In this document: one piece after another, positions 35,865 through 47,300 of the stretch
Position numbering within the stretch: the stretch's first letter is position 1
How the letters are laid out: every line of letters begins with the position of its first letter
Assembly: GCF_009017415.1 (NCBI RefSeq)
Contig: NC_092409.1
Span: 2,480,001-2,544,000, forward strand
Length of the DNA stretch: 64,000 nt
Direction of reading: 5' to 3'
Origin: Aspergillus flavus
Lineage: Eukaryota; Ascomycota; Eurotiomycetes; Eurotiales; Aspergillaceae
Position numbers and translations under genes: made by a program
Notes under the pieces: model-generated
What the model was told of the DNA's origin: nothing
The model's database searches: none
Seen by the model: only the letters and a program-made list of their open reading frames with translations

Positions 35865-38800
35865 CTATAAAGAAGATCCCCCAAAGGTGTTCCCATTTGG
35901 AGTATCCCACCAGGGCTCAATATCAGAAAGACTGGGCAATGCAGGGTCTTCCCCGAACGTATTGACGTTACCAAATTGGGAGAAACTACTGTCACCAAAA
36001 TTTCCTGAAAGCAGCTGCAGGTCAGAGTTGCGAATCCAGTCGAATTCCCCAGGCACCCCAATATGCTGAGTCGCGTCGAGGGGATGTTGCCCAGAGGGTT
36101 GCGGTTGCGATTGCGGTTGGTTAGGAACGGCGGTAGTAGCCTGTGACGCCGCAGTCGCTGAGACTGGATAGTTGATCTGGTTTCTCGGGGCAGTGATTCG
36201 TGTCTTCTTCCTGGAAGCATCTGCGTCCGAGCTGAGGCCTACTAGATGTTGCGATGATGGCCGATTGCTTATTTGGCGCTTCAAAGCGGAGCCTGACCTG
36301 CGCATATGGGCCTGCCACCTTCGTTGTAGACTAACCAGGAAGTCACGGGTCCGTTTGGCATTCTCAAACGACTGGCCTAGTTCGTCCAATGCACGGAAAC
36401 AAAGATTTAAGTAAGCAACCATTTCCGCATTGTTATTGGGGTTGTCACTGGGATTTCTGCCAGAAGTGGAAGTGTTTGAGATTGTGACGTAAAGGAGCAT
36501 CAAAGCTGCGCTGAATATGATGGCCACAACTTGGTTGTTCATGCGACGGAATGTATAGAACTTCTCGTAGATATGGAGCAGCCGTGCGATTGCCGTCGAA
36601 GACTCGATGCACATACGCCGAGCATGGTGATAACCCGGTCCCTGACGAGGAGCGCGCGGCTGGATGTAACTTTTCGAAACCCAAGGTCTGTGCGTGAAAA
36701 TCACAATTTGGTGATATTGCATACTGCATTCAAGTCAGCTTTTGCCTTCAATCATTTTCGTGATTTGACATGACGCATAGACATACTGGAGCATTAGGAG
36801 CTGGGGGAGTTGCGGAATTGTATCGTTTTCAAGGTTGATATCCAGAATAGATGGCAGATTTGCTTTCCAGGCAAACAAGTCATCTGTTACCCTATGGCAT
36901 AACCTTTGGAGGTCATGCCGAGGAATATCGGAGCAACCATACCTGCACCGCGTTAGTACACATGATGAAACATGATAGCATTAAGCCATGCTTTCAGGGA
37001 ATTGAGTGCTCACAAAATATGACCAACGGGTGAGATTATCTCCCATAAAACGGCAAATTGTCTGCTGATCAATTCATTTGGATTCCTTAGACCGTGCTTC
37101 AGAATGTCCGATTTCGTTGGAAGTCCATAAGGGTACCATGTGCTTTCTTTCTCCGCACCTAAATCGGACGCAAGCTTCGGGACGGTGATGTCTCCTGCAT
37201 TCATTCGAAATGGCCTTCCTAGGTAGAAGCCCCAGAAACTATAACAATGTCAGACCTTTGAGACACATCGCTACGGGTCAAGCAAACATACTGATCGGCA
37301 GTGTAACTTCCCCAAAATGCTATTCGCCGCACGTCAGCTTCAAAGGCACCTATTTCTCCTTTCTCAACATATGGTGTCATGTCAATGTGTAGTCCAAGGT
37401 CAAACGCGAGCCTTGTGGACATCCCTAAGCCAGCATCAGCGACATATGTCTCCAATACTCAGCACTTCCTACATACCACTATACAACCACCCACGAGCAT
37501 CACGATTCGCAGAGCCTTCGTGGCAACTCAGAATTACAAGTGCCTGTACTGTGGCAACACAGGGAGAGTCCAGCTCAATCTCTAGGAGAGCTTTCGCCCT
37601 GTCTGCGAAGAATTCTGACAGAGATTTAGGGAAAGTGATAAAGGTAGGGTGATATCTTGCTTCAAAAGCACTTCCAATAGCACACCTAACTTTTCGTTAG
37701 TCCTTATACCGCTGGGTGTCTAGCATGAAACATACATCGCATTCGTAAGAACTTCCGAATAGAAAGGCGTGTCATCATACTCATTCCTCCACTTCGATCT
37801 AGCGATCATATACATATCTTTGTCGACCACATAAGTGCTTGTATTCTGCCAGGTGAAATACAGCTCCACAAGATGGTCTTCAAGTGCTTGGTCAACGGGC
37901 TGTCCAACCCGTAAATGGTTCAGTATATCCTGTCCATCATGTCGGACTGTGCGCGCATCAGGACGTTGGCGTTGTTGGGTCGCAGAAACATCCACTAGAT
38001 TGAGGTTCGACGTCGCTCCGTAAAAGCGTAAGTGGCCATCGCCCGCGATCTTTAGAGTACCAATGCGATTCGAAATTTGCTCGATAACGTCTTTCTCCGC
38101 CTCATCTTCGTCACCGCTGTCTGATTCACACTCTCTATCGTAACGCGCTTGCCTGAGCAGCTCTCCGGGCTGTTGCTGCATATCCGGGGTCAACTGCAGA
38201 CTTTCCGGACTAAGACTGTTTTCCTGCGAAAGACTGGTGCCATCATTTAGATTGGCGTAGATCGTGTCCAAGCTCTCCGCCGTTGGAAGTGTAAACCCCC
38301 AATTCGCAGGAACATAATGGCTGGCAGGAATCGAATTGACCCCGAACGAATTTATTGTTTCTCGGCCTTTCTCAGCCGAAGGAACGAGCTTTTGGTTAGA
38401 TAACGCATTCTGTGGCGGTGTAGGAATCTCCGGGGGACGCTCATTTGCGTCTGGCACAGCTGAGGGGCTGCTATGCGCTGGTGAATGCGCAACAGCTTTT
38501 TGCGGAAGAGAGATTATCTCATTGGCTGCGCTCGTTTCCCTTTTCTTCGCTAGCCCGCGAGGGATCTGTAGCGTATCCAAAACTCTGTTGACACCTGCCT
38601 CATCCTCGGGTCTCATTGGTGGTGGTTCCAGCCCATGGTCATAAATAAACTGGCACAGTTGATCTATCCTAGCAGAGAACAGCTCTGTGGCAGCACGAAG
38701 AGAGACCCTGGAGTAAAGCTAGTCAGCGCCTGTTTGCAGTGTGCGAGCGTAGATCACAAGCTTTGCCTGCCTTCTCCAGAACGCGAGATCTGCTGTACTC

Positions 38801-39111
38801 AAGACACGAAATGTATTTCAAAATTGACCAGCAGTAGACATAGGATGAGCTGAACATACTTCCGTTTGTCATCGCCGTGTTGGTATTTACAGTCTTTGCC
38901 TTTCCTCTCGCAGTTATGGCAATGCGGAGTAGCTCCGTCGCACTGGTAAAGAGCCGTCAGTTGAAATACAATATAGGTCATGTGACGATCGATGAAGGCA
39001 TCTCGAACAAAATCATTCACGTACCCTGATCTTGCTCTCCCGGCAAGGAACACATGCCGTAGTGACATGTTTGCGAGGCGCCCTCTTGGGCTTCTCTGAC
39101 TGAGACTCCAT
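35865..39111 (-). CDS. Zn2Cys6 fungal transcription factor, NirA/Nit-4-like layout
   Basis: Eight exons: 39111-39025, 38942-38860, 38707-37736, 37685-37477, 37424-37292, 37238-37014, 36942-36787, 36723-35865 (907 aa). The zinc cluster C-x2-C-x6-C-x6-C-x2-C-x6-C runs from Cys20 to Cys47 (TACVPCRESKIR|CDGATPHCHNCERKGKDC) and is split by an intron before the third Cys. A linker and helical segment follow (RAATELFSARIDQLCQFIYDHGLEPPP). The fungal-specific domain is clear: RAKALLEIELDSPCVATVQALVIL, RGWLYSGMSTRLAFDLGLHIDM, HFWGFYLGRPFR. The tail is Gln/Asn/Pro-rich and ends in an acidic-aromatic segment (FDWIRNSDLQLL...DIEPWWDT) that could activate. Size and layout are like nitrate regulators, but orthology cannot be claimed. 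Confidence 0.87.
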
Positions 39112-39642
39112 CGCACAAGTTAGTGTGGCGGGAAGCGTGGGGGAGACGAAATTCTCTCCGGTTTTCAGAAGCAACCGGGGCGGCTAATTCACGAAACGAA
39201 GAGAAAGCATGGGTCAGCCGACATCTACAGAGGATGGCTTAGCAGAATACATGTCCATAGCAAGATTCGCGAGAATGATGAAGTTGCTCAGCATGGCAGC
39301 GCAAAAAGCTGTTGGGTCCCTGGGGTGTGGTTCCTGGGGAAGTCTGGAAACGATAGGAGCTGATGGCTTCTGACTGGGCGGGGAGTCGCCCCACTTGCAC
39401 CCCAGAGTGCCCTATGAGACTCGACGCAACACTCATCACTATCCACCTGAGGTAAAATTTCCCGCTCTCAGGTGATCCATTGCAGTTCCTACTTTCAATT
39501 GATATTGACATGTATCCTAGTAGTTACACGTATGCTCCCATTACACTAACATTGATAAGATATATTAATAGCTAAAAGTACCATGCGCGCGACGGCAGGT
39601 GCGATACCTCAATCAGTAAAGAGCTCAACAGCTACCCTGTGA
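39112..39642. other. Intergenic between Zn2Cys6 regulator and glyoxalase I
   Basis: This 531-bp gap is the 5' flank of the minus-strand regulator and the 3' flank of the... minus-strand glyoxalase gene is to the right, so its terminator lies at the right end. I see no further feature; short frames here lack coding character. Confidence 0.35.
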
Positions 39643-40810
39643 TTACCAATTGCTAGTGCGCTTAAGTGCCTGGTTCTGAATCACTTCGATCCAGTATCCA
39701 TCGGGGTCAAGCACAAAGGCAACATCCTTCATCCGGCCGTCAGTCAAACGCTTCTTCCAGTTGACATTCAATGATTCGAAGCGCTCGCAGGCGGCGTTGA
39801 GATCGTCAACAGCAACACCTACAGCAAGTATAGCAGCGTCAGTGGTAAAGGGCTCTTCCAGCTCCAAGATGACGTCGCCAAAAGGGCAGGTCACTTACAG
39901 ATATGGCCGAATCCTTGTGGCTCAGCGTTGCCATTGTGGTAGACAGGTCCTTCTTGCTTCTCCGTTCCATAGTTCCAGGTGAGCTCGAGCAAACCTTCCC
40001 ACTCAGCCACGGGATTCTTGGCATCCTCTTGCACTTTGGGGTTTCCTGCAGGGTATCCCAAGAAATAGAGATTGAAGCCTGCATCCTTGTTCTCGGCGGT
40101 TCGTAAAAGGGTCATGCCCATAACTTCTTGGTAGAATTTCAAACTTGTCTCTGCGCACTTCACACGGAGCATGCTGTGGTTGAGTCGGTAATTGGCGGTA
40201 TCTGTTGTCGTACCCACATCCTCGTTATGACGACGAATAAGCTCAACCCAGTATCCATCAGGATCCTTGGCGAAAGCAATGTGCTTCATACGTCCATCAG
40301 TGAGCTTCTTCTGGAAAGGATAGCCAGCATCTTCAATTCTCTTGCAGGCCGATTCAATGTTGTCAACAGAAATGGCAATATGACCAAAGCCCCGGTGAGG
40401 TTCCGTGTTGCCGTTGGCTACGCTGTAGTTGGGGTCATTTTCTGTGCCATAGTTGTGGGTGAGCTCCAGAACAGCGTTGCGGTCCGTCCAGTGACGGTCA
40501 CCCTGCAGGGACTTGGGGCCGTTGTATGCGAGGAAGTAGAGCGAAAACTTGTTTTCGGGGAAATCGAGTTGTTGAATCTGAGTAAGTCCGAGGAACTTGT
40601 AGAATTCCACTGAGATAAAGGGTTCAGTAAGCGCGAATATTTAAGCCAACAATGACGCCATGATGCAGGGATACTCACGGGACTTCTTCGGGTCCTTGAC
40701 CCGGATCATAGTGTCTGTTCAAGTAGAGCCATTGTCAGCCTTTCATTTGCATTCCATGGATTGGGAACCGACTAACGATTGAGCTTATACGTGGAAGTAT
40801 CCGTCGCCAT
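39643..40810 (-). CDS. glo1: Glyoxalase I (lactoylglutathione lyase), two-domain fusion
   Basis: Four exons: 40810-40777, 40714-40679, 40609-39899, 39818-39643 (318 aa). Converts the hemithioacetal of methylglyoxal and glutathione to S-lactoylglutathione in the cytosol. Two tandem VOC domains each carry the metal set: domain 1 NHTMIRV, LELTHNYG, GFGHIA, YWVEL; domain 2 NHSMLRV, LELTWNYG, GFGHIC, YWIEV. One chain therefore mimics the dimer of single-domain enzymes, as in budding yeast Glo1 (about the same length). The twin motif LTDGRMK appears in both halves and shows the internal duplication. The first two exons are very short (34 and 36 nt). Both metal sites look intact. Confidence 0.93.
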
Positions 40811-42583
40811 GGTTGCGATATACCGATTGGCTCCTTTATTCATTTGTAAGTAGCTGACAGGGCCACCGGTGGGGTAAATCTTAGCCTAAGCTTTTGCTTC
40901 GAGGCCTACCTGATGGGACAGAAAATCTTAGGTTGGGGACCCTGGTAGAGGATGTGCGAAAGGAAGGAAGAACACGAAAAGCAAACATAGGGACAGGAGG
41001 GGTAAGAGGGAAGAAAAAATAGGTGCGGTGTTTTGTGTTACAATTGCTTAGTGAGCGGCGTGGGGAGAGAACTTGAAGTGGAAAAGGTGGGGACGCCCTA
41101 TGACGCTATGGCGCTCCATTGTGTATTGCCTTCATAAGGTTGGAACTTATTCAACAGAGTGCCTGTAGTCTAGAGTATAATGAATGGGAAGTATCAGAAT
41201 CTGGTTATATATTTGTTCATTGATTTATATGTTTTGTCTTTTGGGTGAAAGTGAAAGAGATGATAATGTACCTGAGTCCCTGGTCATCCTCATCTATATC
41301 AATTGCACGTGATTACATATTACCAATAGGCACTAAATTAGTAGAGAAGCTGAGATCCATACCTAGTCACTGAGTATTAGCACCAATCAGTTACTAGACA
41401 CTGGGTACTTACCAGTCAAGCGAATACGGCCCGTAAGTGGCCCAGCGATTTATGCTTTCTACTTATTGGGTATCAAGTTCTGGGAACTCTAGATGTGACC
41501 TAGCGTATATAGGAGAAGATCTATAAGGATGTGATGAGTATAAGATATCGGATGTTCCTGAGACACAAGGCTCTAGATAAGTTCCCTCGTATAACTTCAC
41601 GTCGCAGTCTTCGGACAGAATGGATTCGAGACCATAGCGCATAATATATATTGCTATAACAAATGAGTGTGACTCAAGCAGAGAGATACGAAATGATCTT
41701 CGCATTGTGGGACTGAACTCTGTTAATATTAGGACTCGCCGGGGGTTTGATAGTCAAGTGCTAGTATCGGAGTACGTATAATATTCGAGGGACACACTGG
41801 AATTTGATTGACAAACGCTTGTATGTAAATCGAGCTGGAAGCCAAAGAGCTATACCATTTTGGGTAAGCCAAATCAGAGGGCAGCGAAGGCGGTGGCCTG
41901 ATAGGGAAGGGGACAATACCCAATCGGGTGATGACATGGGCGTTCATTCATCCATTCATTCCTCTTGCTTGCTTCTCCAGTAGTATACATACTATCGCAT
42001 CCCCTACTTCTGTCCGAGTTTCTCTCGAAGTTTCTATATCCAGTCTGCCGCATTTGCCGGCGATAATCTGACCAAATTGCAGCTTCGGATTACTCGTCCA
42101 AGTGCTGGTCGCCCTTTTCCTCCATCAAGGTTTGTCCGTTGTTCTTTGTTGATTCCCCCAAATTTCCCCCGAACGATCTTCGTCTGCTTAGATCACACGC
42201 GACTGCGTGGATTCCGTTGCTTGCTTTTTCTGTGGTCCTGTCCAACTGCATCTCGCATCCTTCCTTGCCTACCCAACCCGCCCTGCATCCCCCACGGTTT
42301 ACTTTCCCCACGTTTTCAGAGATCAATGTTGATCAACTCGTGCCTACAATGGCTTGCGCGGCATTGGGTCTAGTCATGGAATGGGAGCGTCAGCCCATTT
42401 CCTGGCTTCATTCCCTCCTCGAACTTAACCACTTTTGTGCCCCTGATCGTGTGGTGCGCTATACACCGTTTAAGATTAGCTGCCCACCTACCTTTTAAAG
42501 ACTGTCATCCCCATGCCCTTGCGCTTCTAGATTCTTCTAAACTACTTTTGGTTGCACCGGTTGTCCTTCTAGTACTAGACGCA
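40811..42583. other. Divergent intergenic, glyoxalase I / Roadblock gene
   Basis: About 1.8 kb between head-to-head genes. The right part (about 41950-42580) is CT-rich, typical of a fungal promoter and 5' leader, and contains several ATG-initiated short frames that might act as upstream ORFs. The left part is AT-rich with nothing recognisable. Confidence 0.4.
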
Positions 42584-43682
42584 ATGGCTGAGTATCAACT
42601 TTCAGTTCGATTGGGTTATTCCTCTAAGGAATCCGCTGCTCTCTACGAAGCAGAACACTGTCCGTATTGGGCACAAAGTCCGGTCAAGTACGCCCAAAAT
42701 CTCTTAGAGTACTCGGACGAGCCGATCGAGTACGATCACCACGACAGTGACTACTCAGACAACTGCTTCTTCTTTCCTGAAGACTGTTCCTGGTCACCGC
42801 CTCGTGACTGGACCCTCGAAAACGAAGAGTCAGAAGACGATATCTCAAACAGCGACGACCACGACACCATGATTCCCGGTCTTCCCGATATCAAAATGCT
42901 CGACGCGGAGGCCCTCAGCGACTTGCTGGAGGATAACCTCTCGCCCCCTGAGATCACCACGATTCTGTACGGTATATCGTGATCAACTTACTACCCCCAC
43001 TATTGTACTAATGGGTTGTCATTCATGTAGAGTATTTGGTACTAATGGTGCCATATTTGCCTACGCCTCATCTCTTCCATCCCGGCAGCTGCGGAATCTG
43101 ACCGCCACATACGGAGCCGCTTACACAGCCTACGCAAAGAACGCCTCAAGTGGTAACCTAACGGGAGTAAATCCCGCCAGTCACCCATCATCATATGTGA
43201 CAGCCCAATCCGTCTCTCTTGGCGACGTAGGGTCCATCGTCTTTGAACTCGATGAGCTTGTCGCTGTAGTCACTAGAATAGCGGATAGAGTGCTCCTTGC
43301 CGCCGTTGGACCGTCCAAATTGGAGCCCGAAGGAGAGACGGGCCCTTCAAATGGTGCGCAGAATGGCTCTTTAAACGCCAGTGCGGACGAGTTCCCCCTG
43401 CATGAGCCTAGAACAGGCGCCAACGGTACCTCCACCAACCAAACTCCCACCAACGGAACCCCCAACAGTATCAGCCGAACTCACAGCGAGGCCAACATGC
43501 AATCAGATGCGCAACTTGAAACGCAGTACGAAATCGACCGAAGCAATGACCTCGCGCGATTGGCGAGCCTGAACCTTTCATCGTCGCCGTCCATTTTGCT
43601 CGCTCTAGAATCAAAATCTGCAGCGTTGGGCAAATTTCTCAGTCAGAAATTGGAGGATCTTGAGAGTCCCGAGGACTTCTAG
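42584..43682 (+). CDS. Roadblock/LC7-like protein with acidic N-terminal extension
   Basis: Two exons: 42584-42971 and 43033-43682 (345 aa), or 241 aa if translation starts at Met 42896 (good context, AAAATGC). The segment MLDAEALSDLLEDNLSPPEITTILY joined to VFGTNGAIFAYASSLPSRQLRNLTATYGAAY looks like a Roadblock/LC7 fold, as in LAMTOR/EGO-type scaffold subunits that anchor Rag GTPases at the vacuole. A second half, SLGDVGSIVFELDELVAVVTRIADRVLLAAVG, completes it. The C-terminus is Asn/Thr/Ser-rich. The 104 upstream residues are very acidic and Tyr-rich and of unknown role. The intron has branch TACTAAT; the frame needs the second of two close AGs, or a weaker donor at 42979 with the first AG. 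Confidence 0.6.
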
Positions 43683-44159
43683 GCTTATGCCACCATCGCT
43701 GTTTCCTTCGCCTAACCTTCAGTTTTCTCAAATTGTTCTATATTACTTTTCTTCATGAGCCGTATGAGCTTCTTGTTATTTAGCCTATGATTCTATTCTT
43801 GATCGATACTCCCGTCTTGAAGCGTCTTGTCATTCAACCTTGTGATTTATGAAGGCCGTGTTCGATTTTTTTGTTTGAACAGAGCAGAAATTGTACCGAG
43901 AATTACTTGACTTAGTGGACCTAGCAAGCATTGTTCGACCAATTGATTATTATGAACAAATTAAAATTTTTACAGCAAGAAAAGAAATTTAGGCACCAAA
44001 CCTATAGCAATTCGCTAACTGGTTAATAGGTTAGGGGAGAATAATAGCGTTTTGAAAAGAAGGTATATCGCTGGATCTCTGCTTTCAAGAAGGAAAGTTA
44101 TTATAGCAACCATTATAGGCAAATTGTCCAGGTTGGATATAGACAACTAATGGACTGAC
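43683..44159. other. Convergent intergenic, Roadblock / Slm1-like
   Basis: AT-rich 477-bp gap between convergent 3' ends. T-rich runs near 43867 fit a 3' UTR. No gene-like frame. Confidence 0.4.
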
Positions 44160-45933
44160 TTATGCTTTATCACCGGTAGTGGCGGTTCCGCCCGGAGCAG
44201 TATGGAAGTGTCCACTGGCCGTGCTAGCGGTCCGAGACACTGCAGGGGGGGAGACCGGGGATTGAGCCGCTGCCTCGCTCGCAGCAGGCTGCGTTGGTTG
44301 CGCGGCCTGGGTTGCGCTCTCGGGGGCTGTGGCCTGAGTTGCGCTTTGGGGAGCCGTAGCCTGGGCGGGGCTCGTTGCCTCATTTGCCTTCTCACTATAA
44401 GCTGGGGGTTGGGCGACGGCAGGGCTTGCCGGCTGGGAGGATGTGGCGGCGGCAGCGGTATGTACCGGGCCACGGGTGCAATCCTTGATGACGGTCCACC
44501 ATTTTTCGGCGTCGTTGGCAGTGTGTGCTTTGAAGCTCAATTCAGTGGTAGTGTGGAAGGCGTTACCGACTTTACTGCCCGAGACATCCTTGCCTTTCAC
44601 GCTGAACTTCACGCCGTCGATCGCGCCAATGACACAGTCGGGAAGGTATAGGGACAGTTCTGGAGCCGGATCGCGGCGGAAGTCGTCGTCATCCTTGAAT
44701 TCATGGAGGTACCGCGCGGGGGTGACAACGTAGTATCCGGAGCTATAGCCCTTAAGCATGGCACGGGACTTGCGTTCCAAGGACCCTTCGATCAGTGCCA
44801 TGGTCGCACGATGATCCATGTTGGGGAAAGTGATGTTGGAGAGGGTCCTCGGGGGCGCATCCGGGTTGATAAGGACATTGTCATTCTTCGTGATGAAGTT
44901 GACCCACTCGAAGTCAGGAGGAATCTTCTGAGCAGAACCCAGCATATCCTGATACATAGTACCCTGATGCTCGAGCTGGCCAGAAACGATCTGGACGAAT
45001 TCTTGCATGGCCCCCTGAATGGTCTGCAGAACATGCGCCTCAAACTGCTGGAAGTTATTCTGTACAGCAATGATATCCTTGCGGTTGTTGTTCTCCTCAA
45101 TGATCTGCTTGTTGAGACGATGGTTGACACCTCGGCGCAAGATGTAAGGGTCGTGATGCTGTTCAAGCTTGTTTCCTGCGGCAGCATCCATAGACGCCGT
45201 TTGTTGGGCAAGGAGCTCAATATGCTTCTGGGTGACAGCCCGGGCCTTGTCCACAGCCTTTGCACTCTTGGAAGCACCACTGGTAAGCTCCTTCGACTTG
45301 GCCTTGATTTCCTTATGGAGGCGCTCCAAGGTTGGAGACACAGTTCCCTTAAGGTTCTTCTCCGTTTCCAAGTACATATTCACCATTCCCTGTCAATGCA
45401 TTAACGACGAGAGCAAAAATTAGGAGAGGCGCAACAGATTATACCTGAGTATTAGCGCGGATGTTCTCAAACATAGAAGCCACGCCACCAGTGTTTTGGG
45501 AAAAGTGGTGACCTTCCTTCAGCGGTTCACTGACAGTCTAGCGCGACAATCTCTGTTAACTAAATCTGGATGTATAGGTAGATCGAGGAATAATCGGAAG
45601 GGAGCCCACTCACTTTGAGGACTTTCTCATAGTCCTTCGAATGCGACCTCTGTACCTTCGAAGTCACGGTAACATAGTCCTCCAGGTAACCACACATGTG
45701 CTTCAAAGCGCGCAAACGCTCGTTCAGCAGGTTCGTAGTCTACCGAAACTTGCACGTTAACATTGTCCACGGATCGACCGATCATAAGGCATATCTAGGT
45801 GTACCTCGCTGCTATCAGAGTCCGGAATGGCCTCATCATCACTCATAGAGGCTCGGCGGTCCGGAGCAATGGAACTCGTGAGGGTCGACGACCGATGAGG
45901 GAGCTTGTCCACGGGACTGGTTGGGGTAGACAT
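44160..45933 (-). CDS. Slm1/Slm2-like PH-domain protein (PI(4,5)P2-binding TORC2 effector)
   Basis: Four exons: 45933-45805, 45739-45614, 45537-45445, 45389-44160 (525 aa). The first two thirds are a helical F-BAR-like region (LNERLRALKHMCGYLEDYVTV...; MVNMYLETEKNLKGTVSPTLERLHKEIKAKSKEL). A PH domain follows (ALIEGSLERKSRAMLKGYSSGYYVVTPARYLHEFKDDDD to AEKWWTVIKDC). In yeast Slm1/Slm2 this pair binds plasma-membrane PI(4,5)P2 at eisosomes and recruits Ypk1 for TORC2. The last 110 residues are an Ala/Pro/Thr/Gln-rich disordered tail with near-repeats (ATAPQSATQATAPESATQAA). The symbol is withheld because the fungal name is not fixed. Start chosen at MSTPTSPVDK rather than an upstream in-frame Met. 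Confidence 0.87.
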
Positions 45934-47300
45934 GGTTGTGAGGTGAATGTGCGGATGCGTGACGTCTGTAGAGGTGCGACAGAAGGATTCAGTAGCAGAA
46001 TAAATAATGGAAGTAACTGCTGCTGTGGAGGGAGTCGGAACCGCCAATGAATTTAGTCGAGTCTATAGGTACCGTTATTCGTCAGTGGCTCCATCTTTCG
46101 ATTCCGTCAAAGTGAGGGGAGATGTGGGTCGCGCATATTCCGCATAAGTGTAGAAAGTTGTTGAACACTTACCGAGCTTAGAAAATCCAACTGGAGAAAA
46201 ACCGGGTTTGGATCACCAGCATATCCCGTGGAGAAAAAAGAGAAGGAGAGGAAAAAAGGGGGGATAGGATGGAGGATGTCAAGGACTTATTAGGTGGAAG
46301 CAAAAAGATCGACGGTCGCCAACGATGAAGTCACCGACCGCTTCCTTAGCGTTTTTTTACCCCTCAGCTCAATCTTCTCACAATCTAGTCCACCAGGAAC
46401 ACAGGTCACATCATGGGGGTTTTTTGGTTCCCAGAAATTCTAATTGCCTTGATTTAACCCCATTGATTCAATCAGAATTCTTGATCTCCTCGTCCCTTTC
46501 TGTCATGATAATCCTCTCTAGAACGTCTAGAGTATGACTATACAGGCTGGAAAAAGAATCAATCCGCACAAAATGTATCACACGTAACTACGGAGTAAAC
46601 ACATCGAAGGAAACCAACGAATAGAAACTGCTTAAGATCGAGATTCGAACGACGCCGATGTGTGGCTCGAACGGTCTTCATGGGTCAGACTATCCGAAAG
46701 CAGACAAAGCGCAAAGGCTCAGCCACAGTTCGGTGGCGAAGAGCTGAAGAACTATTGGGGACCTTTGCATGAGTCTCCACTTTCAATCAACACATGGCAT
46801 GATTGGGAAATATACTATCGAGGACACAGTTAATCTTAGGTTTAGCTCTGCTCAGCTTTGAAAGGAAGGATAGATAGTTATATATTACCGTCATGGCTTG
46901 AAGCTATCCTACTAATGTCGAAAAGGAAACAATACTAAGGTATCAAGTGTTTGAAAAAAGTCGCCATAACTCATGCTTGTCATCGGCCTAAGCCGTCCAT
47001 GCCCTGTAAACCCAAACCATCTAGTATAAACGCCGGTGAACAAATCCATACCATCCCCACCTCTATAGATATGTGAAAAAAGAAAAGGAAAGCACCCAGG
47101 AGCACCCAATACCCGGTCTAATATAGATACAAAACGAAGTGAGGTAGTTGCTTTTCTTCTATCGTGAAATTAGGAGAGTCTCTGAAATATAGCGCCTCTC
47201 AGCGTCCAGCGCCGACAGTACCGTAATCATCATAAATGCGCATCTCTTGAGAGTTCAACGTCCCCTCCGCTATGCAGGTGAAGCGGCCTCTGTCCTGATT
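45934..47300. other. 1.37-kb intergenic, Slm1-like promoter and CreD 3' flank
   Basis: No gene supported. Near 46240 there is a purine-rich GAGAAGGAGAGGAAAAAAGG stretch. One TACGGAGTA motif lies at 46589-46597. The right end is the CreD 3' UTR. Confidence 0.4.

Noticed and set aside
42077..42498. Plus-strand frames upstream of the Roadblock-like gene
   Set aside because: They lie in CT-rich promoter-like sequence and overlap each other in different frames; at most upstream ORFs.
44202..45404. Long plus-strand frames (149 and 233 codons) opposite the Slm1-like gene
   Set aside because: They are antisense shadows of a GC-biased coding sequence with a recognisable PH-domain protein on the other strand.
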